Positions 54,440-64,000 of a DNA stretch of 64,000 nt are shown in pieces (position 1 is the stretch's first letter; every line of letters starts with the position of its first letter). The stretch is from Ctena decussata (lineage: Eukaryota > Mollusca > Bivalvia > Lucinida > Lucinidae), in the NCBI GenBank assembly GCA_963989385.1, contig OZ022506.1, positions 61,205,434-61,269,433 of the forward strand, given 5' to 3'. The notes under the pieces are model-generated. The model worked only from the letters and a program-made list of their open reading frames with translations. It did not search any database and was not told the origin of the DNA. The translations under genes were made by a program, and so were the position numbers.

Positions 54440-56018
54440 TATAGAGACGTTCTCAGTTAAACTGGGCCATTCGCGGTCAAAATGGCCATATATACAACCA
54501 TGCCAGAATTCAAGAAAACATCACGACTATAATGCTCATTATATCTGCTTCAAAGCTTTAAAATATTTTCAGATAATAGTTTTAGATTATCGAATTCCAA
54601 CCATGTTTAGAGACATACCCCAACAATTAGAAACGGCGTATTTTATGACGTTATTTAGAAACGTTGAAAGACGATGTCGCATACGATTTCTTTGACATGC
54701 GTAGCATTGCACATTTACTAATTTACTGACATTTGATTATATTGGCTGGTTTCAATTTAAAACGTTTTTCTATGCTTTTTGGAAGAAACGGGTTTTCTAT
54801 GAAGCGCTGCTTAATCAAATGACGTCAACGCTTTCAAAACGTGGTCAAAGTGACGTTGTGACGTAGGTTACGTGTGAAGTAGGTCACAGTGCACATATTT
54901 TAACGTTTTTATACCATTTAATGTTTCAGTGCATGAAATCTAAGCACACCATCTTGTAGCTGTTACTAGGCAGGATTTTGCACACGAGTTGCAGAGCGAT
55001 TGCTTTGCTCAATTTAGAAAAGCCCGTGACGTAAGGTTACATTCTTACAGAAAAATGCTGGGGTAATATATTTTAAAGTCGAGTAAAATATACAAAATGG
55101 AGCAAATTTGCAAAAATGATATAAGATATTGAGGAACACATATTTCTTTATGAGATCTTTTAAGTTTTATGATGCCGGGCCATTTTAGTTAATACATGAA
55201 TCATGAACTTACCGCTGTGACGTAGGTTACATAACATTTATGACATTAGTTCCCAGTCTCATTTCGTAACAAAAACTACCATTTACATATTGTTTAAGCT
55301 GGGACTTTAAGTATAAATAGCCAATCATTCCTCGTGGAGTATTTTTTTTTTTTTTTTTTTTTTCCTTTTCTTTCCTTTCCTTATCTTTTCTTCTCTCTTT
55401 CTTTTCTCTTTTTTTCTTTTTTTTTTTCTACTGTACCTTCTATATGCATCTTAAGATACAAATACGAGCAAATACCACATTTAAATGTCTATTTATGTTA
55501 CTCTTGGTTCAAATCACATTAAGATTATTGTAAATTAGTTTTTGAAGTATGGGATACAGATTCACAAAAGTCTTATGACTTCCTTCTGAATCCCATTTGT
55601 ATAACACAATTTAAATATGTCATTATGTATTGATATGTTTGTAAATTATGATTGTTTATACAAATAAAATATTGTTTAAACTAAGCGGGGAAATACGTAA
55701 GAAATCACCTGAATTTAATAATGGAACTCGATTTTCAACAGTGATTTATCTTTTTTAGCCGTGCGGCGTTCATATCTACGCAACGGCAATATTGCGACAT
55801 TTAAAAACGTCGCCCTTAAAAGCAGGGTATCATTATTCGAACCAGTGTTAAAAATGTCTAACAAAACGCATGCTGTCTTGGTACTTTTTTCTACTTCTTT
55901 AGACAGTAGGTAACTTGTAAGAGGGTCAACAGGACCAATAGTTTGTAATTTAAAGAAAGGCGATACGAAGGACAAAATTAATAGCTAATGGCCCAGCTTA
56001 ACTGAGAACGTCTCTATA
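54440..56018. mobile_element. 1.58-kb TIR element, non-autonomous
   Basis: TATAGAGACGTTCTCAGTTA is followed by AACTGGGCCATT at the left; the right end is its complement, identical at 31 of 32 positions. TA may be the target duplication. GTGACGTAGGTTAC recurs inside at 54864, 55025 (with an extra A) and 55219. An 86-codon minus-strand ORF (55715-55975) near the right end has no recognisable transposase motif. Confidence 0.8.
55343..55432 (+). repeat. Polypyrimidine tract
   Basis: Almost uninterrupted T/C for about 90 bases, inside the 1.58-kb TIR element. Confidence 0.9.
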
Positions 56019-56985
56019 ACGCGATACGTGTGTTGTACATGTAAGCATGTACTGCTTCGGGAAAAGCAACTGTATCCTTAACGTGTCCATAATGGAATGC
56101 TGTGTTGTTACAGGTTTTCTCAGGGCAGCATAACATAAAAATTGCTAGATGAAATCCAGACTCGTTTTCGCCTGTATACTACATATTGGAAGGGCAAGGT
56201 CTTCCAGATAAGCAAAAGAAGCCGCACAACTTGTTTCCACTTGTAAACATAGCATTAAAACATGGGTGTTTCCGAATAAACCTTAACTATAGAGAAACAA
56301 TCTGATATATGCCTAATCTGATAGAATAGTTTGCTAATCAAACAGTGTTATGCAAAACACTTAATAACTAAATATTAAAAAAATCGGAGTTCTAAGGTAA
56401 TTTAGAATCTGTACCTTCGATGTGTTTTTTTATACCTGTTTGTATGCAAGTTAAAAATAAAGTTGTACGTTATTAATACCTACATTATATTTTTGTTGGT
56501 TTACATATGATTCCTTTTAAAACTGAACTACAATTATTGCACACACATGTAAGAGAAGCGTTTTGGCGAAGTAAAAGTAACAAGTCTTCTTACCTTTCGT
56601 TGTAGTCTATTTTGACATGTTTGATAATTTAAAAGTATGGTTCTATTTTTGTCCATCATAAGATTCATCACAAGTGACCAAACATTTGCTGCTGGTATAT
56701 CACGCTAATTCACGTGTGCATGTTACAGTGACTTAATAACCATACCATAAAATGCATAAGATAGTTCTTACAGAGTGAATCGCCTATTAAATACAACTGG
56801 CGAAACTATGAGAAAATGCAAAATATATGGCATTATAACCTAAACTATGAGGACACATACATAAGGAACTGAAAAGGTGCACGACCGAAGAGAGTAAAGT
56901 CTTGCAACTCATCTAATCTTGAACCGATTTCGCTTACCGTAAACTATCGTGATTATAAAGGTTGATATTAGAGGCAAAATCTATA
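56019..56985. other. Non-coding stretch
   Basis: AT-rich, no gene or repeat recognised. Confidence 0.45.
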
Positions 56986-56989
56986 AACA

Positions 56990-59265
56990 AGTAGCCCAAA
57001 GGGCAACAACTGCTCACCTGAGAGACATTGTAAACCTATAGGGATATTTAAGATGCTCAAGGGCAGCTAACTCCACAGTCAGTGGTCCAATCAGGCTGAA
57101 AATTAAACTCATCCAAAACATTATGTATGCCCTCATTTAATATATGCAAGTTTAAAAAGTATCCGATCAAGAGCACAATAGACAGAGCTGTCAAGGGCAG
57201 CTAACTTCGTAGTGGTTGGCCTAATCTGGCCAAAATTTGAACTTGTTTAAGATATTATGCATTTCCTCATTACCTGCAAGTTTGAAAAGGATCGGATCAG
57301 TAGAAACCAAGAAAAAGTGGCGACATTAATTTTTTGGATGCTCAGGGCAGGTACTCCATAGTCAGTGGTGGGATCTAGCCGCAATGCTAACTAATCCAAG
57401 CTTTTATGCATATCCTCATTACCTGCAAGTATGAAGAGGATCCAATGAAAAATGAAAATGTGATGACATTGTTTTCTCCATTATAAGACTATGGGATTTT
57501 TTTCAAACGCTCAAAGGCAGCTAACTCTGTAGTCTGTGCTCAAATCCGGCCAAATTTCGAACTCATCCAAGCTCTTATGTATGTCATCATTACCTGCAAT
57601 TAGATAAGGATCTAATAAAAAACCTTAATTGCAGCACCCTGAAAGTCAAACTTGCTCGAGATATTTTCATGCCCTACATTTGTGTGAATTTATTTTAAAA
57701 TCCGTTGTGAAATGTAGGTGCTAGAGTGATGACAAAGTTTTTCTAAAAGTAGCCACAGTGACCTTGACCTTAAGCACAGCATCCTGAAAGTTGAACTTGC
57801 TTGAGATATTGTCATACCCTACATTTGTGTCAAGTTATTTCAAAATCCATGGAGAAATGAAGGTGCTAGGGCGATGACAAAGTTTTTCTAAAAATAGCCA
57901 CGGTGACCTTGACCTTGGGCACAGCACCCTGAAAGTTGAACTTGCTTGAGATATTGTCATGCCCTACATTTGTTTGAATTTATTTTAAAATCCATTGAGA
58001 AACGTAGGTGCTAGAGCGCTGACAAAGTTTTTCTAAAAATAGCCACGGTGACCTTGACCTTGGGCGCAGCACCCTGGAAGTCTAACTTGTTTGAGATATT
58101 GTCATGCCCTACATTTGTGTGAAGTTGATTTAAAATCTGTTGAGAAATGTAGGCCCTAGAGCGATGACCAAGTTTTTCTAAAAATAGCCACAGTGACCTT
58201 GACCTTGGGTGCAGCACCCTGAAAGTCAAACTTGCTCGAGATATTGTCATGCCCTACATTTGTGTGAAGTTATTTTAAAATTCGTTGAGAAATGTAGGCA
58301 ATAGAGCGATGACAAAGTTTTTCTAAAAATAGCCACAGTGACCTTGACCTTAGGCGCAGCATCCTGAAAGTCAAACTTGCTCGAGATATTGTGATGCCCT
58401 ACATTTGTGTGAAGTTATTTTAAAATCTGCTGAGAAATGTAGGTGCTAGAGTGATGACAAAGTTTTTCTTAAAATAGCCACAGTGACCTTGACCTTGGGC
58501 GCAGCATCCTGAAAGTCGAACTTGCTCGAGATATTGTCATGCCCTACATTTGTGTGAAGTTATTTTAAAATTCGTTGAGAAATGTAGGCAATAGAGCGAT
58601 GACAAAGTTTTTCTAAAAATATGTGATGACGTTGTTTTCTCCATTATAACACTATGGGATTTTTTTCAAACGCTCAAGGGCAGCTAACTCCGTAGTCTGT
58701 GCTCGAATCCGGCCAAATTTCGAACTCATCCAAGCTCTTATGTATGTCATCATTACCTGCAAGTATGATAAGGATCTAAGCAAAAACAGTTGAGAAAACG
58801 TGATGACGCCATTTTCCTCATTATAACCCTATGGGATTTTTTTCAAACGCTCAAGGGCAGCTAACTCCGTAGTCTGTGCTCGAATGTGGCCAAATTTCGA
58901 ACTCATCCAAGCTCTTGTGTATGTCATCATTACCTGCAAGTATGATACGGATCTAATAAAAAACAATCGAGAAAACGTGATGACGCCATTTTCCCCATTA
59001 TAACGCTATGGGGGCTATCTGTTGCCATGGAAACCAGAGTTCTAAGCTGATGGGCACCAAAACCTAATGCAGCCTTTCCCCCACCCCAATGATGCTTCAG
59101 ATAAAATTTGATTGCGATCGGCCCACTGGTCTCTGAGATATTTATGTTTGAAAGTGTTGACGCACGGACGCACGGACGCACCCACGGACCCACGGACGGA
59201 CGACGGCTCGACTCCCATCCTATAAGCTCACCTCTGAGCCTTCGGCTCAGGTGAGCTAAACATCT
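56990..59265. mobile_element. Helentron/pearl-like element with 146-bp minisatellite core
   Basis: The left end has GCCCAAAGGGC and CTGCTCACCTGAG. The right end has ACGCACGGACGCACGGACGC, then ACGGACGACGG, then the terminal hairpin CTCACCTCTGAGCC-TTC-GGCTCAGGTGAG and AGCTAAA. The ends match the element at 10694 while the tandem core does not. Outer units with GGCAGCTAACTCCGTAGTC flank the core on both sides (57060-57540 and 58675-58890). Confidence 0.7.
57620..58622 (+). repeat. About seven tandem units of ~146 bp
   Basis: ATGACAAAGTTTTTCTAAAA and CACAGTGACCTTGACCTTGG recur at about 146-bp intervals. The last unit breaks off sharply into the flanking GATGACGTTGTTTTCTCC sequence. Confidence 0.9.
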
Positions 59266-59456
59266 AATATCGACAAGATTTTTGAAACCCATGGAAAATG
59301 TTAATGAGCAAAATTTGCTATATACAGTTCTAATCAAGTTATAATGTTTGTCGCTCTACCTATAACTTTCCAAGTGAACATACCTATATGACCTACATTG
59401 TAGGCTATAAAATCCACAGCATAAATAAGTCATAGTGACAGCTCTTTAGCACGGAT

Positions 59457-59653
59457 GGATGGATGACTTGCGATATTACGTCCTTTTCAACAGTATTTCA
59501 GTCATATCAGGACGATGGGCTTGTGATAATGGAAGGCTGTGTGCAATGGAACCCCGTTTACGATGGAAAGAACTCCGTCTCCGACGGGGCTCGAACCCGC
59601 GACCGCTAGATCAGTAGGCCAGCGCTTAACACACTGAGCTACCGGGGCTCCTT
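59457..59653 (-). mobile_element. tRNA-derived SINE with 12-bp target-site duplication
   Basis: The minus-strand head GGAGCCCCGGTAGCTCAGTG has an A-box and GGTTCGAGCCC a perfect B-box. The tail is (CATC)n. TTTAGCACGGAT occurs at 59445-59456 and again at 59654-59665. Confidence 0.9.
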
Positions 59654-59805
59654 TTTAGCACGGATAATGCCTCCTTGGAGAAATATGAAAGAACTTATTG
59701 GAACTCAGGTGGTATTTTTGATACAACTCCATGATTTCCACCATTTTACCACCTAATTCCTCTTTGCTTCCGTGTACAACCAAGCCGTTTTGATACAGTT
59801 GCACA

Positions 59806-60237
59806 CACTGTAAAAACTTTCCGATGATTTTACGACAGAATAACTGGCAACCAGCTGCCAGTCCATTTCCTTTTATTTTTTTACGGGCGCACGTAAACAT
59901 TAGCGGAATCATCACTCAGACTCAGCAGGCACATGACGTTGAAATGACGTCGTACTGACGTCGATGCGACGTAATAACGTCGCATCGACGTCAATACAAC
60001 GTCATTTCGACGTCATGTGCCTGCTGGGGAGTAGGGTGAAAGACGATATTGTTTTGGTCATATAGCCCTTCAACACTTTAAAAGTTTTTTCGAGTGCGGT
60101 CAGTTAACATAACTTAACCATATCGAGATTCCAAAAAAATGTTCTACAGGCAGATGCCCAAAAAAATAACGGGAAACGGACTGGCAGCTGGTTGCCAGGT
60201 ATTCTACCGTAAAATCAGCGGAAATATTTTTTCAGTG
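59806..60237. mobile_element. CACTGTAAAAA foldback MITE with another MITE nested inside
   Basis: CACTGTAAAAACTTTCCG at the left, CGGAAATATTTTTTCAGTG at the right. The arms share TGGCAACCAGCTGCCAGTCC. The palindrome at 59921-60030 interrupts the left side relative to the copy at 60404. Confidence 0.8.
59921..60030. mobile_element. Near-perfect palindromic MITE rich in TGACGTC, copy 2
   Basis: CTCAGCAGGCACATGACGTT to its complement AACGTCAT..GTGCCTGCTGGG around GACGTAATAACGTC. Like the copy at 18793 it has multiple TGACGT half-sites. Confidence 0.85.
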
Positions 60238-60403
60238 CACAGAAGAGCAAGAGCTGACTCAAATCGAGAAAGATGGGACAAATGACAGAGTCGGTACCCC
60301 TGAAGGGGTACATGTTCACGCTAAATACTCAGCTCAGTTATGACAAGTTGCTACCCGCATACATATTATGAAAATAGACATTTGAAAACGCAACATTTCC
60401 ATA

Positions 60404-60692
60404 CACTGTAAGAAATTTCGTTGAATTTACGGTAAAATACCTCGCATCAGGCTGTCAGTTCATTTACCGTTATTTTTTACGGGCGTCTAGTTGGAAATCA
60501 CGATACTGCAGTGTTAACTGGCCGTACTCGAGAGTACGTTCATAGTGTTGAAGGGCTTTATGACCAAAACAACACCTGTTCGATTCAATCCTACTTTGCT
60601 CGATGATTTCTGCAAATAAAAATAATGGGAAATGGACTGGCAGCTGGTTGCCAGTCATTGTACCGTAAAATCTACGGAAATTTGTTACAGTG
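60404..60692. mobile_element. CACTGTAA foldback MITE, uninterrupted
   Basis: TA-CACTGTAAGAAATTTCG and CGGAAATTTGTTACAGTG-TA ends, TA on both sides. Interior words CAGGCTGTCAGTTCATTT and AAATGGACTGGCAGCTG are complementary. Confidence 0.85.
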
Positions 60693-60699
60693 TATTCCT

Positions 60700-61088
60700 T
60701 CTTCATAGTCTTGAGCAGCGTTTCAAATGATAAATTATGTGTACGTGGGTATCGGTAATTATCTCTTTAGACACTGGGCAACTGAAACGTGGATAAACAT
60801 GATGTACTAAACGGACTTTTGAAAGACAGAAGCAATAGCAATTAGCCCAGCTTAAAAAAACAACTCTTTTGTAGATCTGAATAATTTACATTTGAACCAT
60901 CTGAAATACATCGCTGAAGAGCATCAGTCTGACGAGAATCTTTCCACAAAAGGCCAGATACAGACATACGGATGAGGTGCTATTGCCATCACTCTGGCAT
61001 CGGCGTTGGTGTCCGCTTTCCCTTTTACGGAATTCCTATTAAGTCACAGGTGAAGATGAATTGTGTGAAATAACGTACATGTGAATTA
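60700..61088. other. Non-coding stretch
   Basis: Nothing recognised. Confidence 0.4.
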
Positions 61089-61090
61089 TA

Positions 61091-61309
61091 TGAGCCGCGA
61101 CACGAGAAAACCAACAATGTGGTTCTGCGCCCAGTGCAGAGTCAAATCAGCCTGGCCATCCGCCAAGTCTGATCAGACACTTTGCTAAGCGCTTAAAGCG
61201 TAGCTACGGGTCTAAGCTACCTCCATGCGGACAGCGAAGACTCTGATCTGCGTCTGAGTCTGCGCTGGGCGCACAACCACATTGTTGGTTTTGTCGTGTC
61301 GCGGCTCAT
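61091..61309. mobile_element. Foldback MITE, GAGCCGCG family, copy 8
   Basis: TGAGCCGCGACACGAG and TCGTGTCGCGGCTCA with TA on both sides. Part of the right inner arm (the GGGCGGATGCCCAGG segment) is deleted. Confidence 0.9.
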
Positions 61310-61797
61310 ATTTGTTTGAAGACATACATGCAGGAAAAGAGATCGTCAATATTTCCTTTCCACAAATAATACTGCAAATTATGACAGTTCTCAAAAGACG
61401 CCATCATGCTAGCTCTACCGAGAAATGTTTTCACAACTAGGCCATGATCTCAATTTACGAGCCTTTCTTTTTTCCTCTGAACATAATGGCACAGACATTT
61501 GGTATAAATTGTGCTAAAGCACGAGCCTGGATTCACATCAAACATACTTTATTGGTTAAGTTCTTTCTATCCGGAAAATTTGTAACAAAACCATCTTGTC
61601 TTGGTATGGTTCAATTACCACTAAAAGGACAGACTGTTTGACTTATTTTTATCTAAAATAGAGGAAATAAGACATGCATATTTCTCAACACTTTATTAAT
61701 GTATTATAACAGAAGAGATGTTGATTGCGCTTCAAATATGGACGGAAAAAGTAGACTCATAACAACACAAGATGATTCTAACAACATAAATACATAG
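61310..61797. other. Non-coding stretch
   Basis: Short ORFs without recognisable domains; nothing else was seen. Confidence 0.4.
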
Positions 61798-61798
61798 A

Positions 61799-62003
61799 TG
61801 AGCAGTGACATGACAAAACAAAGCGGCATGTGTGCCCAGCAAAGACTCAGATCAGCCTGGGCTCCACCCAGTCTGATAAGACTCTTTGCTGTTGGCATGG
61901 GGCAGCAAGACCCTGAGCTACCCTTTAAGCGCACAGCGAAGACTCTGATCAGACTGGGCGAATGCACGTGCCTCTTTGTTGGTTTTGTCGTGCCGCGGCT
62001 TAG
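61799..62003. mobile_element. Foldback MITE, GAGCCGCG family, copy 9 (diverged)
   Basis: GAGCAGTGACATGACAAAAC and TTTTGTCGTGCCGCGGCTTA are decayed ends. The inner AAAGACTCAGATCAGCCTGG and GACTCTGATCAGACTGGGCG arms remain. Confidence 0.8.
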
Positions 62004-62055
62004 ATGATCAAATGGATCAGCAACAGCAAAAGCGGACTACAGAATCTGAACTCCA

Positions 62056-62278
62056 GGGGCCGTATTCATAAAACGACTTAAGTCGTTGCTATGCTGTTGC
62101 TAAGGCCAAATTTCTATGAAGGAGATACCCTACAACTATGAAATTTGCTCTGGAGGAACAGTCTTACAAAGACTGTTCCTCCAGACCAAATTTCATAGTT
62201 GTAGGGAATCTCCTTTATAGATATTTAGCCTTAGCAACAGCATAGCAACGACTTAAGTGCCTTTATGAATACGGCTTC
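62056..62278. mobile_element. Foldback MITE, GGGCCGTATTCATAA family, copy 2
   Basis: GGGGCCGTATTCATAAAACG and its near-complement at the right end. The central arms GGAGGAACAGTC / GACTGTTCCTCC are perfect, making this the better preserved copy. Confidence 0.9.
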
Positions 62279-62506
62279 AGATTCGTCATCTTATTCCTGG
62301 GTACCTTCACTTATGTATTGATATACCATCACTCTGGAGATAAAAGCTGGGTGTGTTTATCCCTTCTATGTATTTTGCCAACATCAGAATAGGCTACGGT
62401 ATACCTTACATGTGTACTTGTTAGAATCTTATAATGCCTTGGAAATGCCAAAATACTCGAGAGTCATTTTCGTCTTCAGAAATGCGGCTTACTCATGACT
62501 CTGAAA

Positions 62507-62709
62507 CAGAGCTCTAGATAAGAAGGGTATTTGATGATAATTGAGGGATAATTATTTTTATTTCTCATTCAAACCATATGTTGTGACCCCTCATCTGAAC
62601 CGTCTCGTTGAGACGGTTCAGATGAGGGGTCACAACATATGTTTGTATGCAGAATTAACAAAACTTATCCCTAATTATCACCAAATACTCCCTCTTATCT
62701 AGAGCTCTG
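62507..62709. mobile_element. Foldback MITE with 5-bp TSD TGAAA
   Basis: CAGAGCTCTAGATAAGA and TCTTATCTAGAGCTCTG ends, flanked by TGAAA at 62502-62506 and 62710-62714. The central palindrome (62577-62642) is perfect over ACATATGTTGTGACCCCTCA and on to ACCGTCTC. Confidence 0.9.
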
Positions 62710-62714
62710 TGAAA

Positions 62715-63380
62715 ATACTGATAGAGACTGTTCTTGGCGAGTGCAAAGACCTAAACTACTAGCACCATGAATTATGAATGTATGACAAACATTTTACGAA
62801 ATTTATGTAATATGTGATAAGTGTACCAAACATAAAGTTTGCAGCTGAATCATTACCAGCTTACTCGAGAATGTCCTCAGTTGAAATCAGTATCGAGGTT
62901 CGACTTTGGAAATCTATAGCTATCGGAACCTGCTGTAGTTCATTTTCAGAGTACTTATGCTTTCTGTATTTCTCGCTCAACAAAACACACAATGAAAATA
63001 GCATGCAGTTATGCCATTTAGATTATACTTTCATCGATACTTGTTTAGACACATAGATGATGCGATGTGGATTCTGCCACATTCGTTCCAGACAGTGTGC
63101 CGAAATACAATCATTACAGACCATGTATAATATGAATTCGGCTCTGTTGATAATCCGGCAGAGTATAGGCATGTGTCCTGTTTTTTCCTAAATATTAGAT
63201 AAAAGACGGTTTTCGCGACCGTCTTTATGTCGTATATTTAGGTACTGCCAAATTTTGAGTTTATGAGACAGACTTTGCGTGTCGATGCAAAATAGGGGCG
63301 TTGTCTGTAGTGCTGAAAATAATGCCTCACACATCTTATCAACCGGACGTTACCTCAAGATCGGACGGTCGAACTGAAAA
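62715..63380. other. Non-coding stretch with one small hairpin
   Basis: AAAGACGGT..ACCGTCTTT at 63202-63226 is a short isolated hairpin. No gene recognised. Confidence 0.45.
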
Positions 63381-63383
63381 CCT

Positions 63384-63532
63384 GGGTTCGAGGTTATAAA
63401 ACTTGAGTATAATCTCAAACTCGAAATAAAGCACACTGATTGGCTGCTTCCCAGCATGTGCTCGGAAGCAGCCAATCAGTGTGGTTTATTTTGAGTTTAA
63501 GATTATTCTCATGTTTTATAACCTCGAAACCA
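63384..63532. mobile_element. Foldback MITE, TTATAAAACTTGAG family, copy 3
   Basis: GGGTTCGAGGTTATAAAACT and GTTTTATAACCTCGAAACC ends. The centre has ATTGGCTGCTTCC and GGAAGCAGCCAAT-like opposed CCAAT boxes around CATGTGCTC. Confidence 0.9.
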
Positions 63533-64000
63533 GTTCTTGTAGTCGAACGTTGGATTTAGAAGGAGGTTTTGAATTTTATTGGAAAGAAGAGATCATACGA
63601 TAAACATTCGATGATAAGGTCAATCAGAGATTTTCGTGAATTTTAGAGTTGTAGGCCATACCTGGTGGGTGCCGAAATTATGACGTTGTAACTGAATGGA
63701 GCATTGTAGCTGACTTTTGTTTGAAACAAACTTTTGGATGAACAAATTCAATCCTTCAGCAGCCAAATACTAGAGCCATATATTGGAACGAAAAACTTTG
63801 AAGAAGAAAAAGACGTGTTATTTAAATCAGGCCCTGTATATTAAACTCACTGAGGGTTGCAAAATTGCCTTGATTAACAGCCTAAGTAACCCCCCCATAT
63901 GCCATCTCACCCCACCCCACCACCCTCCCCAAATAAAAACGTCCTTATGCATGGATTCGGATGCACTCTTCTAAACCTGCCAAAGTGCATGTACAGTTTG
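63533..64000. other. Non-coding window end
   Basis: No gene recognised; a short C-rich patch (CCCCACCCCACC) lies near 63910. Confidence 0.4.

Noticed and set aside
62577..62642. Transcription terminator hairpin
   Set aside because: Bacterial-type terminators do not apply here; it is the centre of a TSD-flanked MITE.

Overview
This is a eukaryotic, animal-type genomic window: AT-rich, intron-containing, gene-poor and crowded with short non-autonomous transposons. The repeat mix (foldback MITEs with a GAGCCGCGAC terminus, Helentron/pearl-like elements with minisatellite cores and GGAC microsatellites, tRNA-headed SINEs) and the gene families (B-box/propeller TRIM-like protein, somatomedin-B plus seven-helix receptor, expanded 2-oxoglutarate oxygenases) point to a bivalve mollusc, probably a heterodont clam. 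That assignment is inference from repeat style, not from a marker gene.

Layout. 0-3.4 kb: a first 2OG-Fe(II) oxygenase (862-1887, +), its coding region in one exon just behind a 5' UTR splice acceptor. 3.4-7.2 kb: foldback MITE, SINE inserted in an older repeat, and a Helentron-like element with 162-bp tandem units. 7.3-9.5 kb: a two-exon B-box/propeller gene on the minus strand whose intron holds a TTAA-flanked MITE. 10-25 kb: no convincing gene; a 2.6-kb minisatellite-cored element and about ten small palindromic MITEs. 25.3-26.3 kb: second 2OG-Fe(II) oxygenase, a paralogue of the first with the same one-exon layout. 27.5-31.5 kb: a non-LTR retrotransposon with an intact 1117-residue endonuclease/reverse transcriptase ORF (minus) and an N-terminal 2A-like motif. 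31.5-48.5 kb: repeats only, including an RTE-like remnant, another minisatellite-cored element, nested SINE/MITE insertions, and a perfect 40-bp palindrome next to a 36-bp minisatellite. 48.5-52.2 kb: a somatomedin-B domain, family-B-like seven-transmembrane receptor in at least two exons (+). 52.2-64 kb: repeats only, among them a 1.58-kb TIR element and a third minisatellite-cored element.

The four host genes show no pathway link. The most unusual property is the mobile DNA: a similar 67-bp hairpin core recurs inside MITEs with different termini and target-site duplications, and two Helentron-like elements share termini but carry different minisatellites. Several MITEs lie exactly at inferred splice sites of the host genes. 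All exon joins, TSDs and family names come from reading the sequence; no database search, folding program or expression data was available.
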